A stretch of DNA of 38,870 bases from Prevotella sp. (lineage in GTDB: Bacteria > Bacteroidota > Bacteroidia > Bacteroidales > Bacteroidaceae). This document shows positions 17,772-25,939 of the stretch, in pieces. Numbering within the stretch: the stretch's first letter is position 1; every line of letters begins with the position of its first letter. The stretch lies in the NCBI GenBank assembly GCA_022769825.1, contig JALEJI010000062.1, forward strand, positions 1 to 38,870, in the 5' to 3' direction. A model generated the notes under the pieces. It worked only from the letters and a program-made list of their open reading frames with translations, was not told the DNA's origin and made no database searches. A program made the translations under genes and the position numbers.

Positions 17772-18548
17772 ATGAATAACCCTTTCTATTATTCACCGTC
17801 ACCGGACTGTCTTGCGGCGGCCAAGGAGCTGACCGATTGGCTTGAAGGCAAGCCGTCGCCATTCAGCGACACGCGTGTGGACGAAAGTTTCAAGAAGGAG
17901 ATAGACAAGGGAAAGATGTTCGGGGTGCTGATAGTGGATGGCGACAATGACCTGACAAAAGGGAAAAAGGTGAAATACGTCGCGGGCTACAGCGGCCAGA
18001 TATGCGGCCGGGCAGATTGGGGCGGGTTCGTGCCTGCCGTGTTCGACTACCTGCGACCTGATGGTTATTTCAAGCGGCATGAAGCGGAAATAACCCAACT
18101 GAACAAAGACATAAAAGCGCAATCATTACATGTAATAGACGCTGATTCGGCCAAACGGCGTGAACGCGCCGCCGACAAGCGCCCTACCTTCGCGAAAGGA
18201 AAACGCGAGGGCGAGAGCGACGACGACTACGTGAGCAGGCGACAGTTTGAGAACGCGGAACTGCACAGGTGGAAACTCAGGCAAAGGGAAGCCGAGGAAA
18301 GCGTCGTGAAAGAAAAAGACCGCCTGGCACAGCTGAAGACCCTGCGACGGCAAAAGAGCGATGACCTGCAACGATGGCTCTTCCGCCAGTTCCGCATGCT
18401 CAACTCAAAGGGCGAGAGCAAAGACTTGATAGAGATACGCGGTGGTGACATACCGCCAGCGGGCAGTGGCGAGTGTTGTGAGCCACGATTGCTGCAATAT
18501 GCCTTTCTGCACGGCTTGCGCCCGAAGGCCATGGCCATGTTCTGGTAG
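17772..18548 (+). pseudogene. N-terminal half of an RluA-family pseudouridine synthase gene cut by TAG
   Basis: 258 codons ending ...KAMAMFW then TAG at 18546-18548. Bacteroidales RluA-type proteins carry this N-terminal region (MNNPFYYSP.., then FSGQI/GRADW..FVPAVFDYL, a coiled coil about 110-210, then LLQYAFLHGLRP) fused to the catalytic domain in one chain. Here the frame stays open immediately after the TAG and continues straight into the catalytic half with the expected sequence (GESPKGEV). The expected codon at the stop is TGG (Trp), so this is a one-base nonsense change or a sequence error. Alone, this fragment has no catalytic residues. Confidence 0.8.
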
Positions 18549-18569
18549 GGCGAGAGCCCAAAAGGGGAG

Positions 18570-19316
18570 GTGCGGCATCATCTCCATTTCTACCCGGCTT
18601 GCAATGGCAAGTGCAAGCCTATACTGAAATGGATGCTTCAAGGCATGGATGTCGACGACAACCCCTTGGAGAGCGAGAAAGGCGACGAGGGCTTGACGGC
18701 TCAACTGCAAACCGTCTACGAGGACGACGACGTCTGCATAGTGTGCAAACCAGCCGGACTGCTCTCCGTGCCGGGAAAGAGCGGACGCGCGAGCGTGCTC
18801 ACGGCCATGAGGCGCAGGTTCCCCGACAGCCCGTCGCCGCTTATAGTGCACAGGCTCGACATGGCGACAAGCGGACTAATGATAATAGCCAAGACCATGC
18901 AAGCCTACCACGACTTGCAACGGCAGTTCGCCAACCATGAGATAAGAAAACGCTACGTGGCGGTATTGAGCCGTCCACTGCCCGATGACACGCCAAAGGA
19001 AGGCCGCGTGTCGCTGTCCATCAGGCCTGACCTCGACGACAGGCCACGACAGATCGTTGACAAGGAGCACGGCAGGGAGGCCCTGACATATTATAAACAA
19101 GTAGGCTCAAACCGCCTTTGGCTTTGGCCAAGGACAGGGCGAACACATCAGCTACGCCTGCATTGCGCCCACAAGCTCGGGCTGGACGACCCCATAAAGG
19201 GCGACACGCTCTACGGTACCCAAAGCGACCGACTATACCTGCATGCCGAGGCAATCAGCTTTAGACACCCGACGACAGGAAAGGACATGACATTCACTAA
19301 AAGGGCTCCTTTCTGA
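18570..19316 (+). CDS. Catalytic half of the interrupted RluA-family pseudouridine synthase
   Basis: In frame with the preceding fragment after a single TAG. This part holds the CNGKCKPIL cysteine pair and the whole RluA catalytic domain: VYEDDDVCIVCKPAGLLSVP, then HRLDMATSGLMIIAK with the catalytic Asp, and RTGRTHQLRLH near the end. The enzyme isomerises uridine to pseudouridine in rRNA or tRNA. The nominal start is GTG at 18570, only 21 nt past the stop, so re-initiation could give a free catalytic domain. An ATG at 18633 is another option. RNA target cannot be told from sequence. Confidence 0.78.
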   Translation: MRHHLHFYPACNGKCKPILKWMLQGMDVDDNPLESEKGDEGLTAQLQTVYEDDDVCIVCKPAGLLSVPGKSGRASVLTAMRRRFPDSPSPLIVHRLDMATSGLMIIAKTMQAYHDLQRQFANHEIRKRYVAVLSRPLPDDTPKEGRVSLSIRPDLDDRPRQIVDKEHGREALTYYKQVGSNRLWLWPRTGRTHQLRLHCAHKLGLDDPIKGDTLYGTQSDRLYLHAEAISFRHPTTGKDMTFTKRAPF

Positions 19317-19345
19317 AAAATAAAAAGCAAATTGACACGCAAAAG

Positions 19346-19377
19346 TTTGCCAATATCAACATAAAAGGCTAACTTTG
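19346..19377 (+). promoter_or_regulatory. Promoter of the greA leader
   Basis: TTTG (19346-19349), a 20-nt spacer and TAACTTTG (19370-19377): a perfect two-element match. Predicted start is near 19382, about 130 nt before the greA ATG. Confidence 0.75.
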
Positions 19378-19412
19378 CAAAAGATAGGACAACAAGACAC
19401 ATGTAAGAGAAG

Positions 19413-19451
19413 GAATTCCGACATTCCAAAAAGAATGTCGGAATTCTTTTT
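19413..19451 (+). terminator. Intrinsic terminator inside the greA leader
   Basis: A 14-bp perfect stem (19413-19426 with 19433-19446, 6-nt loop) is followed by TTTTT. It lies about 30 nt downstream of the predicted greA start point and 63 nt before the ATG, so it would cut most leader transcripts to about 70 nt. It can also terminate the upstream rluA transcript. A start-stop pair ATGTAA sits at 19401-19406 in the leader. Confidence 0.8.
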
Positions 19452-19514
19452 CGTATGTCTGTTTCAATAAGTGATAATAACCATTTTAACTAATTATTTA
19501 ATACTGTTTTTATC

Positions 19515-19985
19515 ATGGCATACATGTCACAGGAAGGCTACGACAAGCTCGTAGCAGAAGTACGCAGACTTGAGTCTGTGGAGCGCCCTAAGGCTTCTGC
19601 GGCCATTGCCGAGGCAGCCGACAAGGGAGATTTAAGCGAGAACTCAGAATATGACGCGGCAAAAGAGGCCCAGGCCCATCTCGAGGCAAAGATCAACGAG
19701 ATGAAGCTCACCATTGCCCACGCTAAGATCGTGGACACAAGTCGCCTGAAGACCGACGAGGTGCAGATATTGTCGAAGGTGAAGATTACCAACCTGCAAA
19801 ACAACAAGTCGATGACCTACACCATCGTGTCGGAGAGCGAGGCAAACCTCAAGCAAGGCAAGATTTCCATCAAGACACCTATCGCGCAAGGCCTGCTCAA
19901 CAAGAAGGTTGGCGAAGTGGTTGAGATTAAGATTCCGCGCGGCACCATAAAAGTGCGCATCGACGAGATAAGCATCGCCGAATAA
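19515..19985 (+). CDS. greA: Transcription elongation factor GreA
   Basis: A 156-residue GreA. The N-terminal coiled coil (about 1-75) carries the acidic tip motif GDLSENSEYDAAKEAQ (residues 38-53). Its Asp and Glu coordinate Mg2+ at the RNA polymerase active site to stimulate cleavage of backtracked RNA. The C-terminal FKBP-like domain (about 80-156) ends with IKIPRGTIKVRIDEISI. Length matches the family. The HIT gene follows after 62 nt on the same strand. Confidence 0.96.
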   Translation: MAYMSQEGYDKLVAEVRRLESVERPKASAAIAEAADKGDLSENSEYDAAKEAQAHLEAKINEMKLTIAHAKIVDTSRLKTDEVQILSKVKITNLQNNKSMTYTIVSESEANLKQGKISIKTPIAQGLLNKKVGEVVEIKIPRGTIKVRIDEISIAE

Positions 19986-20035
19986 TCAGCGTCGCCAATA
20001 AATAAGACTGGAAAAACCAACAAATAAAAAAAAAC

Positions 20036-20041
20036 AGGAGG
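20036..20041 (+). promoter_or_regulatory. Strong Shine-Dalgarno site, unusual for this genome
   Basis: AGGAGG lies 6 nt before the HIT ATG at 20048. Most starts in the window have only A/T-rich leaders, as is normal in Bacteroidetes, so this canonical site stands out. Confidence 0.6.
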
Positions 20042-20047
20042 GAATAT

Positions 20048-20446
20048 ATGTCTACGATTTTCAGTAAGATAGCCGCAGGGGAGATACCCAGTTACAAATG
20101 CGCCGAGGACGACAAGTTCTACGCTTTCCTCGACATCAACCCCGTGAAGAAAGCCCACACCCTGGTGGTGCCTCGCAAGGAGGTTGACTACATTTTCGAC
20201 ATGGACGACAACGACATCGCGGCCTTCGAGGTGTTCGCCAAAAAGGTGGCCATCTCCATCCGCAAGGCGTTCCCATGCAAGAAGGTGGCGCAAGTGGTGC
20301 TTGGCCTTGAGGTGAACCACGCCCACATTCACCTCATCCCCATCGACTCTGAGGCAGACGTTGACTTCCACAAGCACGTGAAGCTGAGCGAGGAAGAGAT
20401 GAAAGACACTGCCGACAAGATATTGGAAGAGTTCAAGAAGCTCTAA
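20048..20446 (+). CDS. HIT-family nucleotide-binding hydrolase (Hint-like)
   Basis: A 132-residue histidine-triad protein. HAHIHLIPI at 91-99 holds the triad His91, His93 and His95, with the upstream conserved segments SKIAAGEIPSYK and FLDINPVKKAHTLVVP. Relatives hydrolyse adenosine phosphoramidates and similar nucleotide conjugates in the cytoplasm. It probably shares the greA transcript. Confidence 0.92.
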   Translation: MSTIFSKIAAGEIPSYKCAEDDKFYAFLDINPVKKAHTLVVPRKEVDYIFDMDDNDIAAFEVFAKKVAISIRKAFPCKKVAQVVLGLEVNHAHIHLIPIDSEADVDFHKHVKLSEEEMKDTADKILEEFKKL

Positions 20447-20496
20447 TCTTGCGATACACGCAAGATTGGCAAACAACAAAAGGACATTTGCTTTTT

Positions 20497-20540
20497 CGGG
20501 TGATTATTCCCTTGATTCGTTTTCAGGGAATAATCACCCG
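20497..20540. terminator. Convergent terminator between HIT and the ABC exporter
   Basis: A 16-bp perfect stem (20497-20512 with 20525-20540, 12-nt loop) sits in the 101-nt gap between the converging genes. The T-tract on the plus strand is weak (ATTTAT). Confidence 0.65.
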
Positions 20541-20547
20541 ATTTATA

Positions 20548-22386
20548 TCATTGCTGCATGTCGTGCAGCTTGTGGTAGTAGCCGTCTTTGGCCATAAGCT
20601 CATCGTGCGTTCCTCTCTCCACTATCCTGCCCTCGTGTATGACGCATATCTCGTCGCTGTTCTTGATTGTTGACAGCCTATGCGCCACGGCAACGGTGGT
20701 ACGCGTCTTCATCAAGCGGTAGAGCGCGTCTTGCACCAGTCGCTCGCTCTCGGTGTCAAGGGCGGATGTCGCCTCGTCGAGGATAAGGATTGGTGGATTC
20801 TTCAAGATGGCACGCGCAATGCTGATGCGCTGCCTTTGTCCACCAGAGAGACGGCCGCCACGGTCACCTATGTTGGTGTCGAAACCGTTTTCCGTCTCCA
20901 TTATGAAGTCGTAGGCATTGGCTATCTTGGCCGCGCGCGTTATCTCCTCATCGGTAGCGTCGTCCTTGCCAAATTTTATGTTGTTCTTTATGGTGTCGTT
21001 GAATAGGATGGCCTCTTGGTTGACGTTGCCTATGAGCGAGCGCAAGTCGTGTATGCCAAGGTCCTTGACATTGACCCCATCGATGAGCACCTCGCCTTCT
21101 TGCACGTCGTAATAACGCGGTATGAGGTCGAGCAAGGTCGACTTTCCGCTACCGCTCTGCCCCACCAGCGCGACGGTCTTGCCCTTGGGTATGACAAGGT
21201 TGATGTCTTTCAACACATACTGCAACTCGTCGGTATGCGTGTCGGTATAAGCGAACGACACGTGCCTGAACTCTATCTGGTGCTCAAACGACTTGATATG
21301 CACAGGATTGTCGTTGTCCTTGATATCTATCTCGGCCTTCAATATCTTGTCTATGCGCTCCATGGAGGCGAGACCCTTCGGAATGTTGTAGCTTGCCCTG
21401 GAGAAGTCTTTCAGCGGGTTGATGATGCTGTAAAGCATGACAAGGTAATAGATGAACGTTGGGCCATCGAGCAACGACTTGTTGAGCACCAATATGCCTC
21501 CTACCCACAGCACCACGATGATCATCACCGTGCCAAGAAACTCGGACATGGGATGGGCCATCTGCTGCCTTACGGTTACTTTCAACAACTGGTTGCGGTA
21601 AGAGGAGTTCACCTTGTCGAACCTTGCGTTCATCTTCTCCTCGGCGTTGAACGCCTTTATTATCCTGAGTCCGCCCAACGTTTCCTCCACTTGGCTCATG
21701 GTATCGCTCCACAGACTCTGTGCGAGAATGCTCTTGGCCTTGAGCTTCCTTCCCACGAAGCCCATGAACCATGTGAAGATGGGCGCGAAGATAATCGTGA
21801 AAATAGTGAGCTGCCACGATATGACTATCAACGTAACCAGATAGGCCACTATGAGGATAGGGTTCTTGAAAAGCATGTCGAGCGACGACATGATGCTGTT
21901 CTCCACCTCTTGCACGTCGCCGCTCATCCTGGCGATGATGTCTCCCTTGCGCTCCTCGCTGAAGAACGACAAAGACAAAGACGTTATCTTGTTGTAGAGC
22001 ATGTTCCTGATGTCTCTCACCACGCCCGTGCGTATCGGCATGACCGTTGCCGACGACAGGAAATAGGCCATGGTCTTCAGGAAAGTGGTGAACGCGAGGA
22101 AGATGCCTATTATCAGCAATGTCGTGGTGGCTGAAGTGCTTATGATGAGCTCCTGCACGTAATACGACAGGTTGTTCTGCAGCACCTCCTTACTGAGCGC
22201 CCACGGCAAGAGTTCGTTGGCGCGCAAGCCACCGTCAACCTGGAAAAGGATTTGCAGGATTGGTATGAGCGCCGCGAAGGAGAAGATGTTGAGCAATGCC
22301 GAAAGCACATTGAAGAACACCGAGAAGAACAGGTATTTCTTGTATGGCGGCAAGAACCGCCTCAACACTATCAGGAACTCTTTCAT
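20548..22386 (-). CDS. MsbA-like ABC exporter, fused permease and ATPase
   Basis: A 612-residue half-transporter: six transmembrane helices in residues 1-330, then the nucleotide-binding domain with Walker A GQSGSGKST (409-417), signature LSGGQ (513-517), Walker B ILILDEA (533-539) and the H-loop in VAHRLSTI. This is the MsbA/lipid-A-exporter type, working as a homodimer in the inner membrane. It is last in a minus-strand run with miaB (23 nt gap), the PAP2-like enzyme and the SDR epimerase. The lipid-enzyme neighbours make a lipid cargo plausible, but substrate is an inference. Confidence 0.9.
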   Translation of the reverse strand: MKEFLIVLRRFLPPYKKYLFFSVFFNVLSALLNIFSFAALIPILQILFQVDGGLRANELLPWALSKEVLQNNLSYYVQELIISTSATTTLLIIGIFLAFTTFLKTMAYFLSSATVMPIRTGVVRDIRNMLYNKITSLSLSFFSEERKGDIIARMSGDVQEVENSIMSSLDMLFKNPILIVAYLVTLIVISWQLTIFTIIFAPIFTWFMGFVGRKLKAKSILAQSLWSDTMSQVEETLGGLRIIKAFNAEEKMNARFDKVNSSYRNQLLKVTVRQQMAHPMSEFLGTVMIIVVLWVGGILVLNKSLLDGPTFIYYLVMLYSIINPLKDFSRASYNIPKGLASMERIDKILKAEIDIKDNDNPVHIKSFEHQIEFRHVSFAYTDTHTDELQYVLKDINLVIPKGKTVALVGQSGSGKSTLLDLIPRYYDVQEGEVLIDGVNVKDLGIHDLRSLIGNVNQEAILFNDTIKNNIKFGKDDATDEEITRAAKIANAYDFIMETENGFDTNIGDRGGRLSGGQRQRISIARAILKNPPILILDEATSALDTESERLVQDALYRLMKTRTTVAVAHRLSTIKNSDEICVIHEGRIVERGTHDELMAKDGYYHKLHDMQQ

Positions 22387-22409
22387 GTATATGCCCTTGA
22401 TGGATTTGT

Positions 22410-23783
22410 TTAAGACAGAAGCTCGCCCATCAGCGTTGCCGACGAGCTGCCCGTGATTCTCACTCTTACCGTTTCGCCTATATGGTGGTTTCCCTTTGGT
22501 ATCACCACGGCCTTGTTTTGCGGCGTGCGTCCCATGAGCTGGTCATGGCTGCGCTTTGAGAATCGCTCTATGAGGATGTCAAACTCCTTGCCCTCGTCTT
22601 CCTTGTTTCGCTCGGCCGAGATTTGCGTCTGTAGGCTTATCAGCTCGTTGAGACGGCGTATCTTCTCCTCCTCGCTCACGTTATCGGGCAAGTGCTTGGC
22701 GGCATAGGTGCCAGGACGCTCTGAATACTTGAACATGAAGGCAGAGTCGAACCTCACTGTCTTCATCAAAGACAGCGTCTGCTGGAAGTCTTCCTCCGTC
22801 TCGTCGTGATAGCCCACGAATATGTCGGTCGTAAGTCCGCAATCGGGTATTATCCTTCTTATGGCGTCAACCTTGGCGAGGTATTCCTCACGCGTGTATT
22901 TCCTGTTCATGTCGCGCAGCACCTTTGAGCTGCCGCTCTGTGCCGGGAAGTGTATGTGGCTGCAGAGGTTTGGCTCGTCGGCAATGGCATGGAGTATGTC
23001 CTCAGTCATGTCCTCCGGGTTGCTCGTCGTGAAGCGCACACGCATGTCGGGCACGGCCTCAGCCACCTTGCGCAGCAGTTCGGCGAAAGAGCACACGTAA
23101 AGCTCCTTGCCTCCCTCTTCCTCTATGATGATGCCATTCTCCGGTCGCTTGCCGTTTGGCAAGAGTCCGTAGCTGTTGACGTTCTGTCCAAGCAATGTCA
23201 CCTCCTTGAAGCCACGGTCGTGCAAGTCGCGCACCTCGGCGAGAATGCTCTCCACGTCGCGCGAACGCTCCCTTCCACGAGTGTAAGGCACGATGCAATA
23301 GTGGCAGAAGTTGTTGCAGCCGCGCATTATGCTGACGAAGCCGCTCACGTGGTTTCCGCCAATGCGTGTTGGCAGCACGTCGCGATAAGTCTCCGTGGTG
23401 GATAGCTTCACGTCGACGGCGGGCAGGCCTTGCTCTGCAGACGCCATCATCTCCGGCAAGCTCAAGTAGGCGTCAGGGCCACACACGATGTTGGCGTGAT
23501 GGTTCTTCACGAGGTCGTCTCTCACGCGCTCAGCCATGCATCCAAGCACTCCGAGCACCGTCTTCGCACCCTTTTTCTTCTTGTCGGCGAAGAGCTGGTC
23601 TAGCCGCTGGTATATCTTGTTCTCGGCGTTTTCCCTTATCGAGCAGGTGTTGAGGAATATCGCGTCGGCTTCAGCCTCGTTGTCGGCAGGCTCATAGCCC
23701 GCCATCTTCATTACCGATGCCACCACCTCCGAGTCGGCGACATTCATCTGGCAACCATAAGTTTCTATATATAATTTCTTCAT
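22410..23783 (-). CDS. miaB: tRNA-2-methylthio-N6-dimethylallyladenosine synthase MiaB
   Basis: A 457-residue methylthiotransferase that adds the 2-methylthio group to i6A37 of tRNA. The N-terminal UPF0004 domain has its three cluster cysteines Cys11 (YGCQMN), Cys47 (NTCSIREN) and Cys82 (GCMAER). The radical SAM motif is CNNFCHYC at 156-163 with PYTRGRERSR after it. The TRAM domain at the end includes GNHHIGETVRVRI. Length and order match MiaB rather than RimO or MtaB. The start is ATG 23781-23783. Confidence 0.96.
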   Translation of the reverse strand: MKKLYIETYGCQMNVADSEVVASVMKMAGYEPADNEAEADAIFLNTCSIRENAENKIYQRLDQLFADKKKKGAKTVLGVLGCMAERVRDDLVKNHHANIVCGPDAYLSLPEMMASAEQGLPAVDVKLSTTETYRDVLPTRIGGNHVSGFVSIMRGCNNFCHYCIVPYTRGRERSRDVESILAEVRDLHDRGFKEVTLLGQNVNSYGLLPNGKRPENGIIIEEEGGKELYVCSFAELLRKVAEAVPDMRVRFTTSNPEDMTEDILHAIADEPNLCSHIHFPAQSGSSKVLRDMNRKYTREEYLAKVDAIRRIIPDCGLTTDIFVGYHDETEEDFQQTLSLMKTVRFDSAFMFKYSERPGTYAAKHLPDNVSEEEKIRRLNELISLQTQISAERNKEDEGKEFDILIERFSKRSHDQLMGRTPQNKAVVIPKGNHHIGETVRVRITGSSSATLMGELLS

Positions 23784-23840
23784 TGTGTTGTTCGTTGATG
23801 TGAATATATTGATGTTAATATATTATTAGTATCGCGCGGG

Positions 23841-24797
23841 CTAAACCGCCTTCCATTTGGCAATGCCTGCCCAAAGCACGTAGAAGAGTATTCCTGTTAT
23901 CAGTCCGGCGAAGGCGTCCACGGCATAATGGGCGCGAATGTAGACCGTGGCGAAGAATATGCCGACGCATAATGGCAGCAGCGTGAGCACGAGTGCCTTG
24001 TTGCGCGTGCGCAGGGCAAGCAAGAAGCACACCACGGCAACACCTATGTGCGAGCTGGGGAAGGCTCCCGTGGGACGCTCGTTCTCGTGCACGTCGGCTA
24101 TGAACTGGTAGCCAAAGCCGTCGGTCCACCCTGGGGGCCTCATTATATGCCACTGTCCGGCCATCTTGTCGCCCAATACAGGGAACACGCCCTTCACCAC
24201 GTTCTCCATGCCTATGGCGGGATAATAATACATTGGTCCGGCCACGGGTATGAAGTCGAATATCAGGAAATAGGTGAAAAACGTGGCCAAGATGATGAAG
24301 CAGCACTTCTCAAACTCCTTGTTTCTCGCGAAGAAATAGAAGAAGCTCACCATCATGATAATGGGATAATAAGACACGTATGACAGCTCGAGAAACTCGC
24401 TCAACAGCGGTTGCGCGCATCTCTCGGCGAAGACGAGTGCCGGCTGGAAGCCGAAGATTTCCTGGTCCCATGCCGCGAACACGTGGTCGAGGTTAGGGAA
24501 AAGCGAGTTGATGTCGCACGTGTCTTGATACCACCATGCCAATAGCGACATTTGAATGATGACACGGAGGAAGCTGGTCATCTTGCACGGCATGAACCTG
24601 TATACCGCCCACAGGCCCATGGTGATGGCGGCCACACGCACGCGTCCCCAAATCATGGCTTGGGGATTGTCTATCTTGGTGAAACAAAACAGCACCACCA
24701 AAAGCGTGACAGCCGCGTAAGCGAGTATCACCCATTCGAGTGCCAAAAGGCCCTTGCGCGGCCTCTCATCTATCGTGAATAAATCTTTTAACTTCAA
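23841..24797 (-). CDS. PAP2-superfamily membrane enzyme, AUR1/inositol-phosphotransferase-like
   Basis: A 318-residue polytopic membrane protein with about eight hydrophobic segments. The PAP2 phosphotransferase motifs are GAFPSSHIG (His250) and YIRAHYAVDAFAG (His290, Asp294). Upstream IPVAGPMYYYP resembles the first motif of the AUR1-like branch that moves phospho-headgroups onto lipids. Bacteroidetes make sphingolipids with such headgroups, so a lipid phosphatase or headgroup transferase is likely; the acceptor is not known. The start must be TTG at 24797, because an in-frame TAG lies three codons upstream and the next Met is residue 48. Confidence 0.8.
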   Translation of the reverse strand: MKLKDLFTIDERPRKGLLALEWVILAYAAVTLLVVLFCFTKIDNPQAMIWGRVRVAAITMGLWAVYRFMPCKMTSFLRVIIQMSLLAWWYQDTCDINSLFPNLDHVFAAWDQEIFGFQPALVFAERCAQPLLSEFLELSYVSYYPIIMMVSFFYFFARNKEFEKCCFIILATFFTYFLIFDFIPVAGPMYYYPAIGMENVVKGVFPVLGDKMAGQWHIMRPPGWTDGFGYQFIADVHENERPTGAFPSSHIGVAVVCFLLALRTRNKALVLTLLPLCVGIFFATVYIRAHYAVDAFAGLITGILFYVLWAGIAKWKAV

Positions 24798-24818
24798 GGT
24801 TGACTATCTATAAAACGT

Positions 24819-25814
24819 CTAAAGCCAATGGTTATCCTTGTACCACCCGATAGCTCTCCTCACACCATCGCGAAGCTTGAAGCGCGGGGAGAAACCCAAC
24901 TCGTCGCACGCCGGCTCGATGTCGCACCGCCAGTTGCGCTGTCTGAGGATGTTAAACTTGTCGTTGTTGAGCACTATCAGCTTTCCGGTGGCCCTGCCCA
25001 CATACTCTCCCACGAGCGTGACAAGCCTCAACACCCATACCGGGGCGGTAATCCTTATCCACCAAGGCTTGCCCAGCTCCTCGTGTATGTAGTCGCTGAA
25101 AGTGGTGCTCTGGTACACGTCGCCATCCGACAGGAAATACTTTCTTCCCGACATGCCGTGGTCAAGGGCGAGAAACACCGCCTGCACGAGATCCTCCACG
25201 TAGATGAAGGTAATGTCCTGACGGCGATAGCCCACCGCGAAATCCAGATGGTCGCGTATGCTTTTCGCCATCACGAAATAGTCTTTCTCGCGTGGCCCGT
25301 AGACACCCGTGGGGCGAAGCACTATGTAATTGAAATCGTTGCCTATCGAGTCGAGAAACCGCTCTGCCATGAGCTTGCTCTTTCCGTAAGCCGTGTTTGG
25401 CCGCGGCGTGTCGTTCTCGTCTATCTCCTGGTAAGGCTGTTTCTCCTTTATGGCGCCGAAAACGCTCAGGCTGCTCATGTAGACAAAGCGCTTTATGGGC
25501 ATGTGGAGCTTCAGGATGGCGTTGACAAGGTTCTTGGTGCCCTCATAGTTCACCTTCATGAAATCGTCCCTGTGCAGACACTTGGTGACACCCGCCGCGT
25601 GCACCACATAGTCGAAGTCGTGACCGCGGAGCGCGTCGGTGAGCGCACTCTCTGAAGAGAAGTCAAGGTCCAGGAAATGGATGCGCCCGTCTTGCAGATA
25701 CCGCCGCGAGCTGGTGCTCCTCACACCCGCCCACGTCTCAAAGCCGCGTCGCAACGCCTCCTCTACAATAAAACTGCCAATAAAGCCGCTGGCACCGGTT
25801 ATTAATATCTTCAT
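24819..25814 (-). CDS. NAD-dependent epimerase/dehydratase, extended SDR family
   Basis: A 331-residue extended SDR protein. The nucleotide-binding GASGFIG is at 7-13, MSSLSVFG supplies the catalytic Ser/Thr region and the catalytic pair is Y143xxxK147 in AYGKSK. Relatives act on nucleotide sugars, hydroxysteroids or dihydroflavonols, so the substrate is open. The start is ATG 25812-25814; an in-frame TTG two codons upstream falls between promoter and ATG and is less likely. It heads the minus-strand run SDR, PAP2 (21 nt gap), miaB, ABC exporter. Confidence 0.85.
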   Translation of the reverse strand: MKILITGASGFIGSFIVEEALRRGFETWAGVRSTSSRRYLQDGRIHFLDLDFSSESALTDALRGHDFDYVVHAAGVTKCLHRDDFMKVNYEGTKNLVNAILKLHMPIKRFVYMSSLSVFGAIKEKQPYQEIDENDTPRPNTAYGKSKLMAERFLDSIGNDFNYIVLRPTGVYGPREKDYFVMAKSIRDHLDFAVGYRRQDITFIYVEDLVQAVFLALDHGMSGRKYFLSDGDVYQSTTFSDYIHEELGKPWWIRITAPVWVLRLVTLVGEYVGRATGKLIVLNNDKFNILRQRNWRCDIEPACDELGFSPRFKLRDGVRRAIGWYKDNHWL

Positions 25815-25828
25815 AATCAAACAGGTTA

Positions 25829-25862
25829 CAAAGTTAATACTTAAATCAGAATATTTTGCAAA
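25829..25862 (-). promoter_or_regulatory. Promoter of the SDR-PAP2-miaB-ABC run
   Basis: Minus strand TTTG (25859-25862), a 22-nt spacer (slightly long) and TAACTTTG (25829-25836). Predicted leader is only about 10 nt. The -33 box is part of a palindrome TATTTTGCAAAATA. Confidence 0.55.
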
Positions 25863-25900
25863 ATAATGTGATTTAATTAGGATTGTTGGAAAGTTTTTCG

Positions 25901-25908
25901 TTAATTTG
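25901..25908 (+). promoter_or_regulatory. Weak -7 box upstream of RNase R
   Basis: TTAATTTG followed by CA is 7 of 8 to TAnnTTTG and about 30 nt before the ATG at 25940. No clear -33. Confidence 0.35.
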
Positions 25909-25939
25909 CAGGTAAATATAATTCAAACCTTTTTATACT

